DNA of 64,000 bases from Diphasiastrum complanatum (lineage: Eukaryota; Streptophyta; Lycopodiopsida; Lycopodiales; Lycopodiaceae). Shown one piece after another: positions 21,119-32,391 of the stretch (position 1 is the first letter of the stretch; each line of letters begins with the position of its first letter). Position numbers and translations under genes: made by a program. The notes under the pieces are model-generated. The model was not told the origin of the DNA. It searched no databases and saw nothing but the letters and a program-made list of their open reading frames with translations. Where the stretch lies: NCBI GenBank assembly GCA_029204225.1, contig CM055111.1, positions 18,027,019 to 18,091,018 on the forward strand, given 5' to 3'.

Positions 21119-21377
21119 AAATTTTTGCACGTGTGAAAAGACGTCCGAGACACGTGTCGTCAGATGACTAAACCACGTGGAAATTCCATACTGATAATGA
21201 TGACCCAATTATGGGGACACGTGGGCTGAGACACGTGCGCGAATCCCTTATCGACGCGTGTCATTCTCGGACGTGACAAATGTCAGATCAATCATTCATA
21301 GTATGACGCATTTATTTTGGCCAATCACATGTCGACACGTGTTGCTTTGCCGGATATCGATTTCAAGCACGCCGCTT
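21119..21377. repeat. Second copy of the G-box promoter block
   Basis: Direct repeat of 20498-20740, about 620 bp downstream, sharing TTTTTGCAC, AAAAGACG.CCGAGACA, CCACGTGG, CACGTGGGCTGAGACACGTG, TCGACxCGTGTCATTC and ATTTATTTTGGC. It has at least six CACGTG cores of its own. It is cut at 21377 by the start of block A'. Confidence 0.75.
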
Positions 21378-21644
21378 CAGTCAGAGTGGCATTCAGCTAG
21401 CAAAGAATCTAGTGTTCCATACGAGAACCAAACACATTAAGATTTAGTATCACTTTATACGCGTGAGGCTGTTGAGTCGTGAAATTCATGTTATTCATTG
21501 TAGTATGAACGAACAACTAGCTGATATTTTCACTAAGCCAGTTGTTAGAAAAAAGTTTGATAAGTTTAAATCATAGCTTTATGTACTTAAAGTTTGTTGA
21601 CTTTAAAACTATGTATATGACTGTATAGAAAGTAGACTCTACTT

Positions 21645-21920
21645 TAAGAGAGAGAGTTAGAATTAAAGTAGAATCACCGTGTTACTGTACTGTGGGTCCT
21701 ATCAGTAGATAAGGATCAGTTCGCTTCGCCACGAGGCGATGGGACACGCGTCCTGTCAACGGCAACCTGGGTCATGCATGGGTTGCATGAGTGAAGGACT
21801 ATATGTATAGTGTATTTTCATTTTGAGAAATACAGTTGCTACGTGAGCTTGGTATGGAGAGTGTTTTCTGTCTGTGTTATTGTGTAGCATGATCTCTGTT
21901 CCTATTCAAAGCAAATTCTA
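21645..21920 (+). repeat. Copia family-B PPT and 3' LTR, second copy
   Basis: TTTAAGAGAGAGAGTTAGAATTAAAGTAG onward matches 6760-7035 with scattered changes. It carries no coding sequence. Confidence 0.5.
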
Positions 21921-22259
21921 AGTAAAACATTATGTTAGACTGAGCCAGAGGCTTCCTTGGATCCTAATGACAACATTGCAATTGTACCTAATCCAAGTCC
22001 ACACATATCAAAACAACAAGTTGGTAATGGTCGTAATTGAAACAAGATGAGACGAAAATCAAGTTTGTCCGATTTGTATGTCATTGAAAGTTTTGATAGT
22101 GATGCAACTGGGATGACATACAATATTATGATTTCAAATGGATTAACAGAAAATCATCAAAAACAAAAACAAAAATACACCAAATGTAAGCAAATATATT
22201 ATGTTTACCTTCAATGTGAATGAAGAGATGTTTATTTACCAACCAATACTAAGTTAACA

Positions 22260-23640
22260 AGAGTTGTTCTATGTGATGTCAAGGTCTTGACATCTTAAGG
22301 TTGTTGGTTGTTAATCAAATGACTATGTCTGCTCCTCTTTTTGAATTCAAGCTTAACAAATAGAATTTCAAACTTCATTGGGTTGTTTGAATGCAACTTA
22401 GAAATGTAGAATATGGTTACAAATGATGTTATATTTATGCTATTTCACATCTTTATAATTTGCAACATTATCAAAACAAATATATATTTGTAAGTGAGTC
22501 TAACTGTGCAATTCATTTTCAACAAACAAAATATCCAACAATTTGGAGATTGTTAAAATATGTGATTTAGCAAATCATAAGCTCGCATAACTCGCACACA
22601 TTTACTTGCAAAGTGTCAAGTCCCAAGCCCAAGGAAGTCTCTCTCTCCAAGGACACACACTTGCAACTGTAACGCAAATTCTCCACAATTTTCTACCTAT
22701 TATGAAATTAGAGTTTTGATTAACAAAGAGATTATTAAGTCCATATCGAAGGCAATTTTTTGAAATAACAATGTTCACAATATCACAACCTTTTTTGCAC
22801 ATACCCTTTCATACAAAAATTTGTGCAAATTGTCACTACAATTTTTTGAAATTTTAAAATAAACAAAATACTTCTCGCTTATTTGACAATAGGGAAGGGC
22901 CTTTCTTTATGCCTAGGCGGAAGAGCATAACAATATAAATCCCCATACCATAACAATATAAATACTTTAAAATAACCATGCTTGTAAAAAACTAACTTGT
23001 AATAGAAAAGCATAAACGTAGCATACGATCTGATGCTAAAAAGGCGTATGCTTCACAAAAAGACTCAATTAGTTTGCGCGAACACGTCTTGCTGGGAATG
23101 AAAGCAATGGATAACCTCTTGTGACATTTTCTCTCTTATTCTCGTGCATTATTCTTAATCTCGTTTTGTTAAAATCTTAAAGTTAGAGCTAAGTAGGGCT
23201 ATGATTCGGCTCGGCACAATTCTGTACAGCGTGTAAACAAGTTTGATAGATTATAAATGGATTGAAGGAGAGAACTGCTCTTTGTTGAGATTCAACATCA
23301 CTGCCTTACTCGGAACTCCATACCGGCATTGTTGGACACCCATCATCATATTATTGTTTACGAATATGGCAGGCTCTTATTACTTCGGTTGTCCCTAGAG
23401 GGGATTGACTACACAGAAGCAGATAAAGAGTTCAGGTTAACCTGTGACAGAATAGGAAATTGGATCTTAAAGCTAGTGGAAATGGAAAGAGAACTTGGAG
23501 ACAATTTCCTGCTCTGCAAGACATCCTAACAACCTTCGAGCTTGTAGTCGAGCTTTTATTGGCATATTGCTGAGAAAGTCATTTTGTCAGAAAGCTAACA
23601 CCGCTTCTAATTCTATCTATTTTATGCTACTTTTATTTTA
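22260..23640. other. Unassigned part of block A'
   Basis: Copy of 7385-8774. The plus-strand frame 23329-23529 is slightly longer here (YEYGRLLLLRLSLEGIDY..., EMERELGDNFLLCKTS), because the copy in A has stop-forming changes. No family is recognised. Confidence 0.35.
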
Positions 23641-24170
23641 AAGAGGCTTTGGCCCCTCGCATCTTGTGAGCACGGGCCGCACGTATGACGGTTTGGCCCC
23701 GGTGCCCTCCTGACCACACGTTTTCTTTTTTTTTAAAACTGCCTGCCTGAACGCCACGTGTCCAAGTAACCAGTTTATATCCCATAAGCATTTCTACAAG
23801 GAAAGGGGAGGGAATATATACAGAAACCCACCTAATCGCTAGCATGTGTGTGTGTGTGTGTGCATGGGTGCCCGGCGCCACCCGCCCTGCCCAACGCCAC
23901 TGCCCGGCGCCACCTGCAGGCTGCCCGACACCACCCGTCCTGTCCGAGACTGCGGCTCGGCGTCAAAAACCCTCACGCCAGCCACATCTCAAATTTTGGC
24001 GGGGACCCCCTTGTGGACACCCGTCAGCTGCTGGGGGGCACCGGGGCCAAACCCCTCCCACGCGCGGGCCATGCTCGTAAGTCCTAGCGGGTTAAAGCGG
24101 CCCAGATATCCACCCACACACATGTGAGCAGGGAAGGTACTGGGAATGTACGTAACCAACCAACCTATTG
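23640..24170. mobile_element. GC-rich MULE-like insertion (copy in A')
   Basis: As at 8775-9330, but with a longer (TG)n at 23845-23862 and extra CCCGGCGCCAC-type units (23868-23930), so the minisatellite has expanded or contracted between copies. Ends are not resolved. Confidence 0.45.
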
Positions 24171-24562
24171 CTTCTATGTATTTCATATTATCTATATAAC
24201 TGAACTACGCAATATTTCGCGAACAAATTTTTTAGCACTCATTCGCCAATATCATAGACATGCTCTTCAGTGCCCAGAAAAGATGGAGATCCAACATCTA
24301 CTGCCGGATTATGAACTCTGGTATGGTATTGTGGAGGTTTGAAAGAGTTAGTAAGTACAAATAGACAATCCGTGTTCTTTTGAATCATGAATCATGAAAT
24401 CTACGTCTTTAACAAGCCTCTCGGTTTGAGCAGTATAGAACGGAGATTTTAGTTGAGATATCAACATGACTCATGGAAGATGATCAGCACTGAGGAGGGT
24501 AGATACCATGACATTTTTCATCAAATAGCCATGATCCGGTCTGGAAAGATTATGGCGAAAAT

Positions 24563-25110
24563 TCAGGTGGCCATTTTCTGTCTTCTGTATCTTAGGCCTA
24601 GATCTGTTTGGTACAGTTGAGAGCGATTGGTAGGTTTTCGAGATGTCATTTTATTGGTCCACATAGTTGCTAGCAGAACCATCGGTCCTCCCAAAAGTTC
24701 AAGACCGTTTGCAGATTTGTGTCGGAGAAGTGTAGAGAAAACTGCACCCCAGACTGGAATAGTCATGCAAATGAAAGTGGTGACGGATACATTCACACCG
24801 TGCAGAGCTCGTATTTCCAACCAGCTGCATAGTCCACCACAGACGAGACCATTGTAGATCAATAAAAACCATGGTAAAGGTTGAGCTAACGTTGTGGAAT
24901 CTAAGCCCCAATCACTAGAACTGGTGCGTAGATTGCATATCTCCCAAAAAGCGCTGAGAACAGTTAATACGGCTAACTGAACGACATTTAAACGCTTTGC
25001 ATTCAATGCTTTACCAATTTTGAGGACTTCTGCTCAAAATATTTGCAGAGCGGAAGTTAAAGAACTGGCGAAAACCCATGGGTTTCCACCTTCAGCGCGA
25101 TATATACACA
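24563..25110 (-). pseudogene. EamA/DMT-type transporter fragment (A')
   Basis: Same captured fragment as 9780-10238. In this copy the frame is open for 147 codons from the internal ATG at 25006 (MNAKRLNVVQLAVLTVLSAF) through LVCGGLCSWLEIRALHGVN, MTIPVWGAVFSTLLRHKSAN and LELLGGPMVLLATMWTNK to 24563. It lacks the stop after FSTLL that breaks the copy in A. Upstream codons (to about 25110) hold stops. It is too short to form a full 10-helix transporter. Confidence 0.6.
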
Positions 25111-25129
25111 AGGAACTTTTGATCGTTCC

Positions 25130-25345
25130 TATATAGGGAAAAAAAAGAGTTTTCCTAGAATGAAATACACATAACTAGGAACTGTGCATTCACTAGGAAA
25201 AATAAAACAGTTCCTAGATTGACAATATAGGAAAACTTTTCCTATATAGGAAAATTTTGACCAAGAATTTCCTAGAATAAGTATTTTCCTATATAGAAAA
25301 TTTTTAACAGAAAAGAATTAGTTTTCCTATATAGATAAATAGCTT
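25130..25345. repeat. Palindrome cluster TTTTCCTATATAGGAAAA (A')
   Basis: Four TTCCTATATAG cores (25132, 25240, 25287, 25324) in the same spacing as in A. The 25240 copy is a full 18-bp palindrome, better preserved than in A. Confidence 0.65.
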
Positions 25346-25799
25346 CCTTTGTTCAGTTGCAATATAGTAGCCAACTCTACTTGTCCCAAAGCATTAAATA
25401 CGTTAAATATGGTGTCAGCTGTTGTTTGGTGGGGATAATCATATGGACTTCTCTCTGAAAACAAACACACCCAACGCAAATTCCCAACTTAAACTATTAA
25501 AAAGCTCGCAGGCAAACCAGAACCGAGATGAGAATTCCCAACTAAAACAAAGATAAAGAAGAAGAAGGGCAAAGTTTAGAAGGAACAAACGATCTTGTAT
25601 ATAATGACGTAGACAGTGAGAGTGACCTCAAAGCAAACGGTGGGCTGAAGCATCACATCTCGAAATGGCACAAATCATAGTCATGAGTTTATTCAAACAA
25701 AACTAAGAGATACAGTCAATATTCCTTGCAGCAGCTTATAAGGTAGAACTGAAGAAAGCCATTCATCAGTCGGTTAGACGCTATAAGTCTGAATTAAGC

Positions 25800-26449
25800 G
25801 CAACTACTGAGCAGCTATTTATACTAAGCAAATGTGGCAACGTCCGATTGTAGGACAACTAATCAGGTCGTAGATCATAATGGCTAGTGGGCCATAGTGA
25901 CTAAATATAAGTCTGAACTAAGCGCAACTACTGATGACTATAACCACAATAGAAATCTCTAATCAACTCTAAAGAAATGAGCTAGAATACTCAAGAGTGT
26001 CCAAGCCCACAGGCTTGAGAGAGAACACTAACTATTCAATACTTGATTCATTATAATGTAGAAATATGAGCAGCTATTTATACTAAGCAAATGCAGCAAC
26101 ATCCAATAGTAGGACAACTAATTAGGTCGTAGATCATAATGGCTAGTGGGCCGTAGTGAGTTGGCATCCATCTGGATCTTCCTGGAAATTTACTTGCTAT
26201 AAAAATAGGGCAAGTCTGTAGTTTTAAAACAAATTGAACAATAAATTGTCTTTCAACTGACACGAAATTTGTCGTTGACTGCCAATCAAACGACACGAAA
26301 TTTGTTGATGATGACACTAATAGTTGGAGCCACCTGTGATCCATTTTTGAGTAATTATGTAGACTGTGTAAAAACATGAAGAAAGCTACAGGTCTGGATA
26401 AAAATTGGACGAAGATTAAGAAGTCGATTAGTAGGAGAATAATCCAACA
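25800..26449 (-). repeat. Minus-strand LTR with duplicated TATA segment (A')
   Basis: Starts on the minus strand with TGTTGGATTATTCTCC at 26449. Two copies of the TATA segment GCAGCTATTTATACTAAGCAAATG (25811-25834 and 26071-26094), each with the following GGCTAGTGGGCC stretch, show an internal duplication absent from A. Confidence 0.5.
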
Positions 26450-26606
26450 CCTCATGCAACCTGGAATATCAGTTGCCCTCCTATTCTTGCATTATAGCAG
26501 TCAAACACCATGCAAGTGCTCCCATGTACAATTATAGGTCTGGGCCCACATATGATTATAAACTACTTTACTGGTCAAGCTCGGAATGACGAGGCATAAC
26601 TAATAG

Positions 26607-29129
26607 GCATAGCCGTGCTAAAAGTTTGCATGTACAAAGTTGTTTCTCTAATATATGATTACCTAGTGTATTTGCAGAGAAACCGGTTATTCAAAAGAGC
26701 CCTAGTCATGAATGTTGTAGCAGCCGATTTCGAGAAAAGGACTGACAAGTTTATGAACAGTAGATAATGTTTGATAACAGAGAAAATATATCTACTGTAA
26801 GTAGGCATCAAAATCATTCACAGATTACACACCATAGACATAATGTCGCAACTTTTTTTTTTTGTTTACAACAACATTTTCAAGCACTGTTTGTTTTCCA
26901 AATCAGCACGTCGGTGCAAGAGAGGTATTCTCTCTTACGAGGAACTAGCTACTGCTCATTCTATATCTGTTTGTGTGACAATGTGTGTCTGCTACTTTGT
27001 GACTATCACTGACGCATTAAAAAAAAAAACCCAACATATCTCCCACGTTCATCCTGTTTATATAGGAATAGATACAAGGGAGTTTATGCTAATCATTTGA
27101 TTACAAGAAATTGTTTAAGCTCATTCTAACAATTTTTAATTGTGTGTTGTCGTTGTCGTCGTCCGTGGAGTCTGTTCTCCATGTTGGTACTTCGTTGATC
27201 TTGCATGGTACCTAGGTCAGGAAGATCCGCCACTTTTGCAGCCATCTGTGAGTCGTATGTGACCATAATCATTTCCTTGCGGTGTCTCTGCGGTCGTGAA
27301 GGTTCTTCGGAGCCTGAGACCTTTGGCAAGCAACCGCAGATAGACCGTAGTAGGGGCTTATGTGGTGCTCAGGTGGTTCGTCTCTTCGAGAGGGGAGAAA
27401 TATTGTAAATCGTTAGTGTGAACTTTGTGGTGGCCTTCAGTCAGCTTCCTTTGTGGACTGCTTTGTGTTTGTTTCATAGGTGACTGCAAGCTCCAACTTG
27501 GAGATGGCCTTTGGTTTACTTTGCATTGGACCATAGGCTAGACTCTTTTAAAAATGTTTGCATTGTAGTTATGGTTATTGTCAGTTTCTGCCTACTGGTA
27601 GTTCCCATGTATTTCTGCAGGTTCATAAGCTAGCAATGCTTTGTGGGTAGAAACTTCGTGTTTCTTCAAGTTCTAACCATGGTGGTTTGAAGGCAAAGAA
27701 ACAAGTTGGTGAGCTTTGTTCAATGTCAAAGTTAGAAATTTTGTCTTCTTATAGATCTAGATGCATTTTCATTTAATACATTTGGATGTGCATTGTAAGA
27801 GTGCTTTAAGTAATGGAGGAGCACAGATGTTTGTGACTTGGATTGAACTTGCATTGGTGACTTTAGTAGATATTTTTTAACTTATCCTCTAAAGAGTGAG
27901 GATTTCTCTTGATGTCTTTCTCAAGTTCAATAACATTGTGGAGAGTCAATTCAACAATGAAAATCAAGTGCTTAAAGTTGGCAAATGAGACCTATCAACA
28001 AAGTTCAAAGATGTTTGTGTGGCACATGGGATCAAGAGGGAGCTTTCAAACTCAAAGGTTATACATAGTCTGAAAGAGAGGAAGATCAATCTTTTTGAAA
28101 GAGCCAAATCCATGAGGGTGAATGCAATCTTCATAAGTCTTCTGGGGTGAAGCTTTGATGTATGCTAAGTTTGTTTTCATTAGGTACTCAAATGAAGATT
28201 TATATGGTTGGTAAGAAGCCAAGTTTGGAGCATTTGAAGATCTTTGGTAGTACTTGCTATATCAACTCATCTTTTGGATTCTTGAAGGGAATATGTGTTG
28301 GCTATAGTGAAGTAATGAAAGCTTATAGGGTTTACATTCCTAAGTCAAAGAAAGTTCACATTTCTAAGGATGTTGTCTTTGAAGAGGAGATTGTGGAGAA
28401 GATTGATGTTATTGATGTTGATCAATATAGCATTTCTGATGGTGATAGAGATGGTTCTTTGGATGGTGATGGTGGAGATGCATCTCCAAGTCAAGTTCTA
28501 AGAAGATCCTCAAGGGAAAGACAAAAGCCATCTAGGCTTCCATATGATGAGAAAGGCAAGCAAGTTGAAGGTACAAACTTTGCTTTACTATTACGTCCAT
28601 ATCCAGTATGAGGGATTTAGAATAATTCCTTACATGGATGGCCAGTCACTCCAATGTATGTGGTTATTAGTTATGCCTTGTCATTTTGGGCTTGGCCAAT
28701 AAAGTAATTAATAATCATATGAGGGCCTAGACCTATAATTGGACATATGAGCACTTGCATGGTATTTGACTGCAAGGAGGTCAATTGCTTATTCAAGTTA
28801 CATGTGGATCCTAAGAGAAATATTCGCTCCTCTTGGGATAGAATATATACTAGTGGAAACTCGCCCATCTACCTATTGGATTTTTTTATCCTTGAAGCCA
28901 GGAGCTCCTCCTCTCTTGCATTCGTTTAACATGGCATGGGGGTAGAAGTGATTAGGGTATTGACTAACCATTTCTTGTTGGTTGGGTGATTTTTCTCCAC
29001 AGGTGTCCTTTTTGGTTGCATGCAACAGGATCTAGTCAGATCTTCACTAGGCAATCCTTACATTTACTCACATGCTTTGGTTCATCTTCTTGTGTAGATG
29101 AGGCTATGCAAGTGGATGTGGTTTTCATG
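26607..29129. repeat. Repeat block B, first copy
   Basis: Collinear with 35432-37974, from GGCATAGCCGTGCTAAAA to GTTTTCATG. It contains an LTR-like end (ATTCTAACA at about 27122-27131), an unassigned leader (27131-28140), a copia integrase-tail fragment (28150-28610) and 3' untranslated sequence (28595-28810). It ends where the inverted copia copy begins. Confidence 0.8.
28150..28611 (+). pseudogene. Copia integrase SH3-like tail fragment (block B)
   Basis: An open stretch starting near GTQMKIYMVGKKPSLEHL contains KIFGSTCYI, GYSEVMKAYRVYIPKSKKVHISKDVVFEEE and the acidic linker DGDRDGSLDGDGGDASPSQ, then RRSSRERQKPSRLPY. This is the C-terminal (SH3-like) end of copia integrase and the start of the linker to RT. 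About 20-30 residues between CYI and GYSE have been replaced by an unrelated short stretch (NSSFGFLKGI). No RT follows. The block B' copy (36996-37420) has the same deletion, so it predates the duplication. Confidence 0.7.
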
Positions 29130-30814
29130 GAAAATATGACATCTCTATTCACGATCACATTTGAAATAGAGAGTGTAAAGACACTAAAGGCCTCCTTGAT
29201 GGATGAGTATCCAATCATGATCCATGAGCTTGGATCATCCTTCCTTCTTGTTTCCAAGGGAATATATGCAAAGCAAGCACTACCAAGTTCACTAAGGTGT
29301 TCAACCTTAGGCTTCATCTTGAATAAAACTTCATATGGTGCTATTCCTTCAAGAGCTCCAATACTCCTCAAAGCTTTGATCTTCAGTGAGAATTTCTTCT
29401 CAACATATGCTTTGAATAATAAGGAATAATCATACACCATAATACTTGAAGAGAGAAAATATGTGCATCTTGTGTGATCATCCTCCTTTGAATTATTGGA
29501 CATATAAAGAACATCAAGAGAGTTTGCACTCTCACTTGGATCCAATTTGTAGATGCCTTCAAATCTTGATCCATATGCAAGGATCTCACCATCCTTCTTA
29601 ATCACACAATTGTCAATATTGAAATTGACATCAAAGCCACTATCAAGAAGTTGGCCAACACTTAAGATGTTCTTCGTAAGCTTTGGGACAAAAAGAACAT
29701 TGTTGAGAAAGAGATCTTTAGAAGATGCAAGCTTCAAGGGAATAATCCCTACTCCTTCAATATTGCACTCATGCTTACTTGCAAAGTATATGGTCTTCTT
29801 GACTCCATCATAAGGCATAATAGATGAAAAAAAGTGCTTGGAGCCACACATATGTGAAGATGCTCCACTATCAATATACCATGAGTCATCCTTGTTAAAG
29901 GTGGAAGAGGGGAAGCTTGATGCCATAAGAGAGCATTCTCCATCACTTGCAATATAGTCTTCTTTCTCATTGGTGATGTTGGCTTGATTGAGTTGATTCT
30001 TCTTCTTGAAGCAATTGGTGGCATAATGGCCTTTCTTGCCACAATAAAAGCACTTGATCATCTTCTTCTTGAGATTTGAATTAGAAGCATGAGAGGTATC
30101 CTCCTCCTCTCCATCTTGGTCTTTAGCTTTGTCATTAGAGAAGTGACGGTGTTGCTTCTTACTCCTCTCTTTGTGCTTGGCAAATAGAACTTTGCCATCA
30201 TCATGATTGAGTGATAGCTTGTCTATCCTCAAGAGTTTGTACTCTTGTCTTGATTCTTCAGAAATAAGCACACTTTGAAGGGCCTCCAAACTTGGTAGCT
30301 CCTCCTTAATAGCATAGGATTGGACAAGGTTGTCATATTCATCTCTCAAGCCATTGAGAATGACTTGGACTAGCTCACTTTGATTGATTGAGTCACCAAT
30401 ACATGCAAGCTCCCTATGAATATCCTTGACTCTCAAAACATAATTAGATGCACTCTCATCACTCTTTTTACTATTTTGGAATATTTGATTTCTAAGAGTG
30501 AGGAGCCTAGAGGTGTTCTTAGCCTCATAGATGGACTTGAGACAATCCCAAGCTTCCTTGGATGTAGAACAATCACCAATCTCCCTCAATATCTCATTAG
30601 AGACATTCATCTTAATGTAGTGGAGAGCCATCCTAGCTCTCTTCTTGTATTTTTGTACTTCTTGAAGGACTTGAGGCTCCTCCTCAATCCCAAGTACAAT
30701 GTCCATCACATCTTGGAGTATCAAGATGGACTCCATCCTCAACTTCCATATTGAATAATTGGAAGTAGACAATCTCTCACTTGGTTGCAACAAGTATGAA
30801 CTCATTGAAGTCAT
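29036..30814 (-). CDS. Gag-protease ORF of truncated copia copy
   Basis: 592 codons open on the minus strand from ATG at 30814. Gag, CCHC knuckle CFYCGKKGHYATNC, protease DSWYIDSGASSH and SH3-like IMIGYSSIKEAF match the 14431-16767 protein with scattered substitutions (for example MDVSNE to MNVSNE). The same integrase-core deletion is present, so both elements come from one deleted source. The last ~32 codons (from 29132 down) are read from block B sequence and are not copia. Confidence 0.85.
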   Translation of the reverse strand: MTSMSSYLLQPSERLSTSNYSIWKLRMESILILQDVMDIVLGIEEEPQVLQEVQKYKKRARMALHYIKMNVSNEILREIGDCSTSKEAWDCLKSIYEAKNTSRLLTLRNQIFQNSKKSDESASNYVLRVKDIHRELACIGDSINQSELVQVILNGLRDEYDNLVQSYAIKEELPSLEALQSVLISEESRQEYKLLRIDKLSLNHDDGKVLFAKHKERSKKQHRHFSNDKAKDQDGEEEDTSHASNSNLKKKMIKCFYCGKKGHYATNCFKKKNQLNQANITNEKEDYIASDGECSLMASSFPSSTFNKDDSWYIDSGASSHMCGSKHFFSSIMPYDGVKKTIYFASKHECNIEGVGIIPLKLASSKDLFLNNVLFVPKLTKNILSVGQLLDSGFDVNFNIDNCVIKKDGEILAYGSRFEGIYKLDPSESANSLDVLYMSNNSKEDDHTRCTYFLSSSIMVYDYSLLFKAYVEKKFSLKIKALRSIGALEGIAPYEVLFKMKPKVEHLSELGSACFAYIPLETRRKDDPSSWIMIGYSSIKEAFSVFTLSISNVIVNRDVIFSMKTTSTCIASSTQEDEPKHVSKCKDCLVKI

Positions 30815-31559
30815 GTAAAGTGGAGATAAATAAAAGTGATGAACAAAAAATGTTGCTTCTCTCTCACTATAGGATCCAATAATGGTGTGCTACCATCTCC
30901 TATGCAAGATCTTGCAACAAACTGTGAGATGATTCTCACTAGCTATCTCAATCTCTCCAAAACTAGATCTACTTCACATCAAATGATGGAGTATGGGCAG
31001 AGTTAGGATCAAACACTCTTAGAACGTGTGAAATACACTAAGAAACCAAATTTGACTCAAATACAATGATATTGCATGAAACAAAATGGCTAAGATCTCA
31101 AAACAATGCCTAGATCACATATAGATGAGATTGGTAAGCATTCAACTGTGATTTTGGATCAAACAAGCAATCTTTTGACCAAACCAAATGTGTCCACCCA
31201 GGTCTAGGGGCCCTACCTAACCCTCTTCAAAAGCTTATAACTTTTGATTGGCTCAACCAAATGGAATGAAACTGATTGCATCAGAAACTAGACAAAAATA
31301 GCTTCAAAACAAGCTATCTAGCAAGATTTTTGGATCAAACATGAAAGAGAACTCCCAAACTGAAATTGGATGTTCCTCACACGTGTCTGAGCACCTGATT
31401 CCGTACAGTACCAGGTCAAACCCAATCAATGTCCTTTTGATCTCTTTTGATCCAGAATTGAACAAGATAGCTAGGAAAATGGGCCTTGACAATTTCTAGC
31501 TCAAGATTGATGAAAATTTTTCACTTAGATGGATCAAAATGCATGGTAACCTTAGGTAG

Positions 31560-31571
31560 GCTCTGATACCA
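31560..31571 (-). promoter_or_regulatory. Primer-binding site, tRNA-iMet (inverted copy)
   Basis: TGGTATCAGAGC on the minus strand, directly next to the LTR end at 31572. Confidence 0.9.
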
Positions 31572-32391
31572 TGTTGAATTTCACACGTGTGTATTGTCCA
31601 CTACATGTACTTGTGATCTCCTAAGGTGTGTAGATGCACCAAGATCAAGACTAGATTGAGATTCAAGATCTATCTTTGATTCTATGGCAAAAACACACTA
31701 CTACATGCATTCAATCACTTCCAACTCTCACTCACACGTGTGGGAAGTGTTCCAAAAGTATTCTAAGTAAAAACAAGCTGCTCTCCTCGGGTAGAGAGAG
31801 AAAAACCATCATGAGCTCTCGGGTAGAGAGAGAAAGCTAGAAATTCAATGACACTCAAAATCCACTCAATCTCAAAATCAATTAGATCAAAAAGGAGGAG
31901 TACAATGATACTAATAGATTCATGAGCTACCACTATGATTAACTATGATTGGATCACACTTTGCCACCTCTTAATCCTATTGGACCATTGATCCATGCAC
32001 CTCTAAATTCTATTGGACTATATTCAAGCACACCTCAATTTTCTATTGGACCTCACAAGGTTCCACCTCAATTTTCTATTGGACCTCTTAAGCTTCATCA
32101 AACAAAAGCATGACACTTGTCTACACTCTAATTGGCACAAGTTTGGCTCTATTTTGGCTCAATATTGGCATTACAAGTGAAAATGGATAATTTGCCATCT
32201 ATGCCAAATTTGACCCTATCAACATCCTACACCTAAATGCTTGACTATGAAATTCTATGAGACCCCTATATCAAACATTTTGATTTACTTTACAATTCTC
32301 CACACGTGGGAACATCCTCCACACATGTGAGATTCACTTACAAACTTCTATTATAAAAAATACCAAGCTAAATTTTTGCCAATTTCTCACA
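31572..32391 (-). repeat. 5' LTR of the inverted copia copy
   Basis: 820 bp, TGTGAGAAAT at 32391 to TTCAACA at 31572. Matches 12854-13673. Confidence 0.92.

Larger units (their letters stand above)
21378..26606. repeat. Repeat block A, second copy (A')
   Basis: Collinear with 6494-11663. It holds copia family-B RNase H tail (21378-21640), LTR (about 21645-21920), decayed unknown frame (21945-22260), AT-rich unassigned stretch (22260-23640), GC-rich insertion (23640-24170), EamA fragment (24563-25110), palindrome cluster (25130-25345) and minus-strand LTR (to 26449). It joins directly to block B at 26606/26607. Confidence 0.85.
29133..32391 (-). mobile_element. Truncated inverted copy of the 12.85-kb copia element
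   Basis: Minus-strand match to 12854-16112: 5' LTR at 31572-32391, PBS at 31560-31571, leader, and gag-protease ORF. It stops at the position equal to 16112 (GAGATGTCATATT), with no 3' LTR, and joins block B directly. At the LTR end it interrupts the EamA fragment at GGTCCTCCC. Missing 3' parts mean its target duplication cannot be seen. Confidence 0.92.

Noticed and set aside
27126-27329. Minus-strand frame in block B (MAAKVADLPDLG...) as a Gag start
   Set aside because: It is 67 codons with no recognisable Gag motif, and lies in the leader opposite to the copia fragment; duplicated with block B' but otherwise unsupported.
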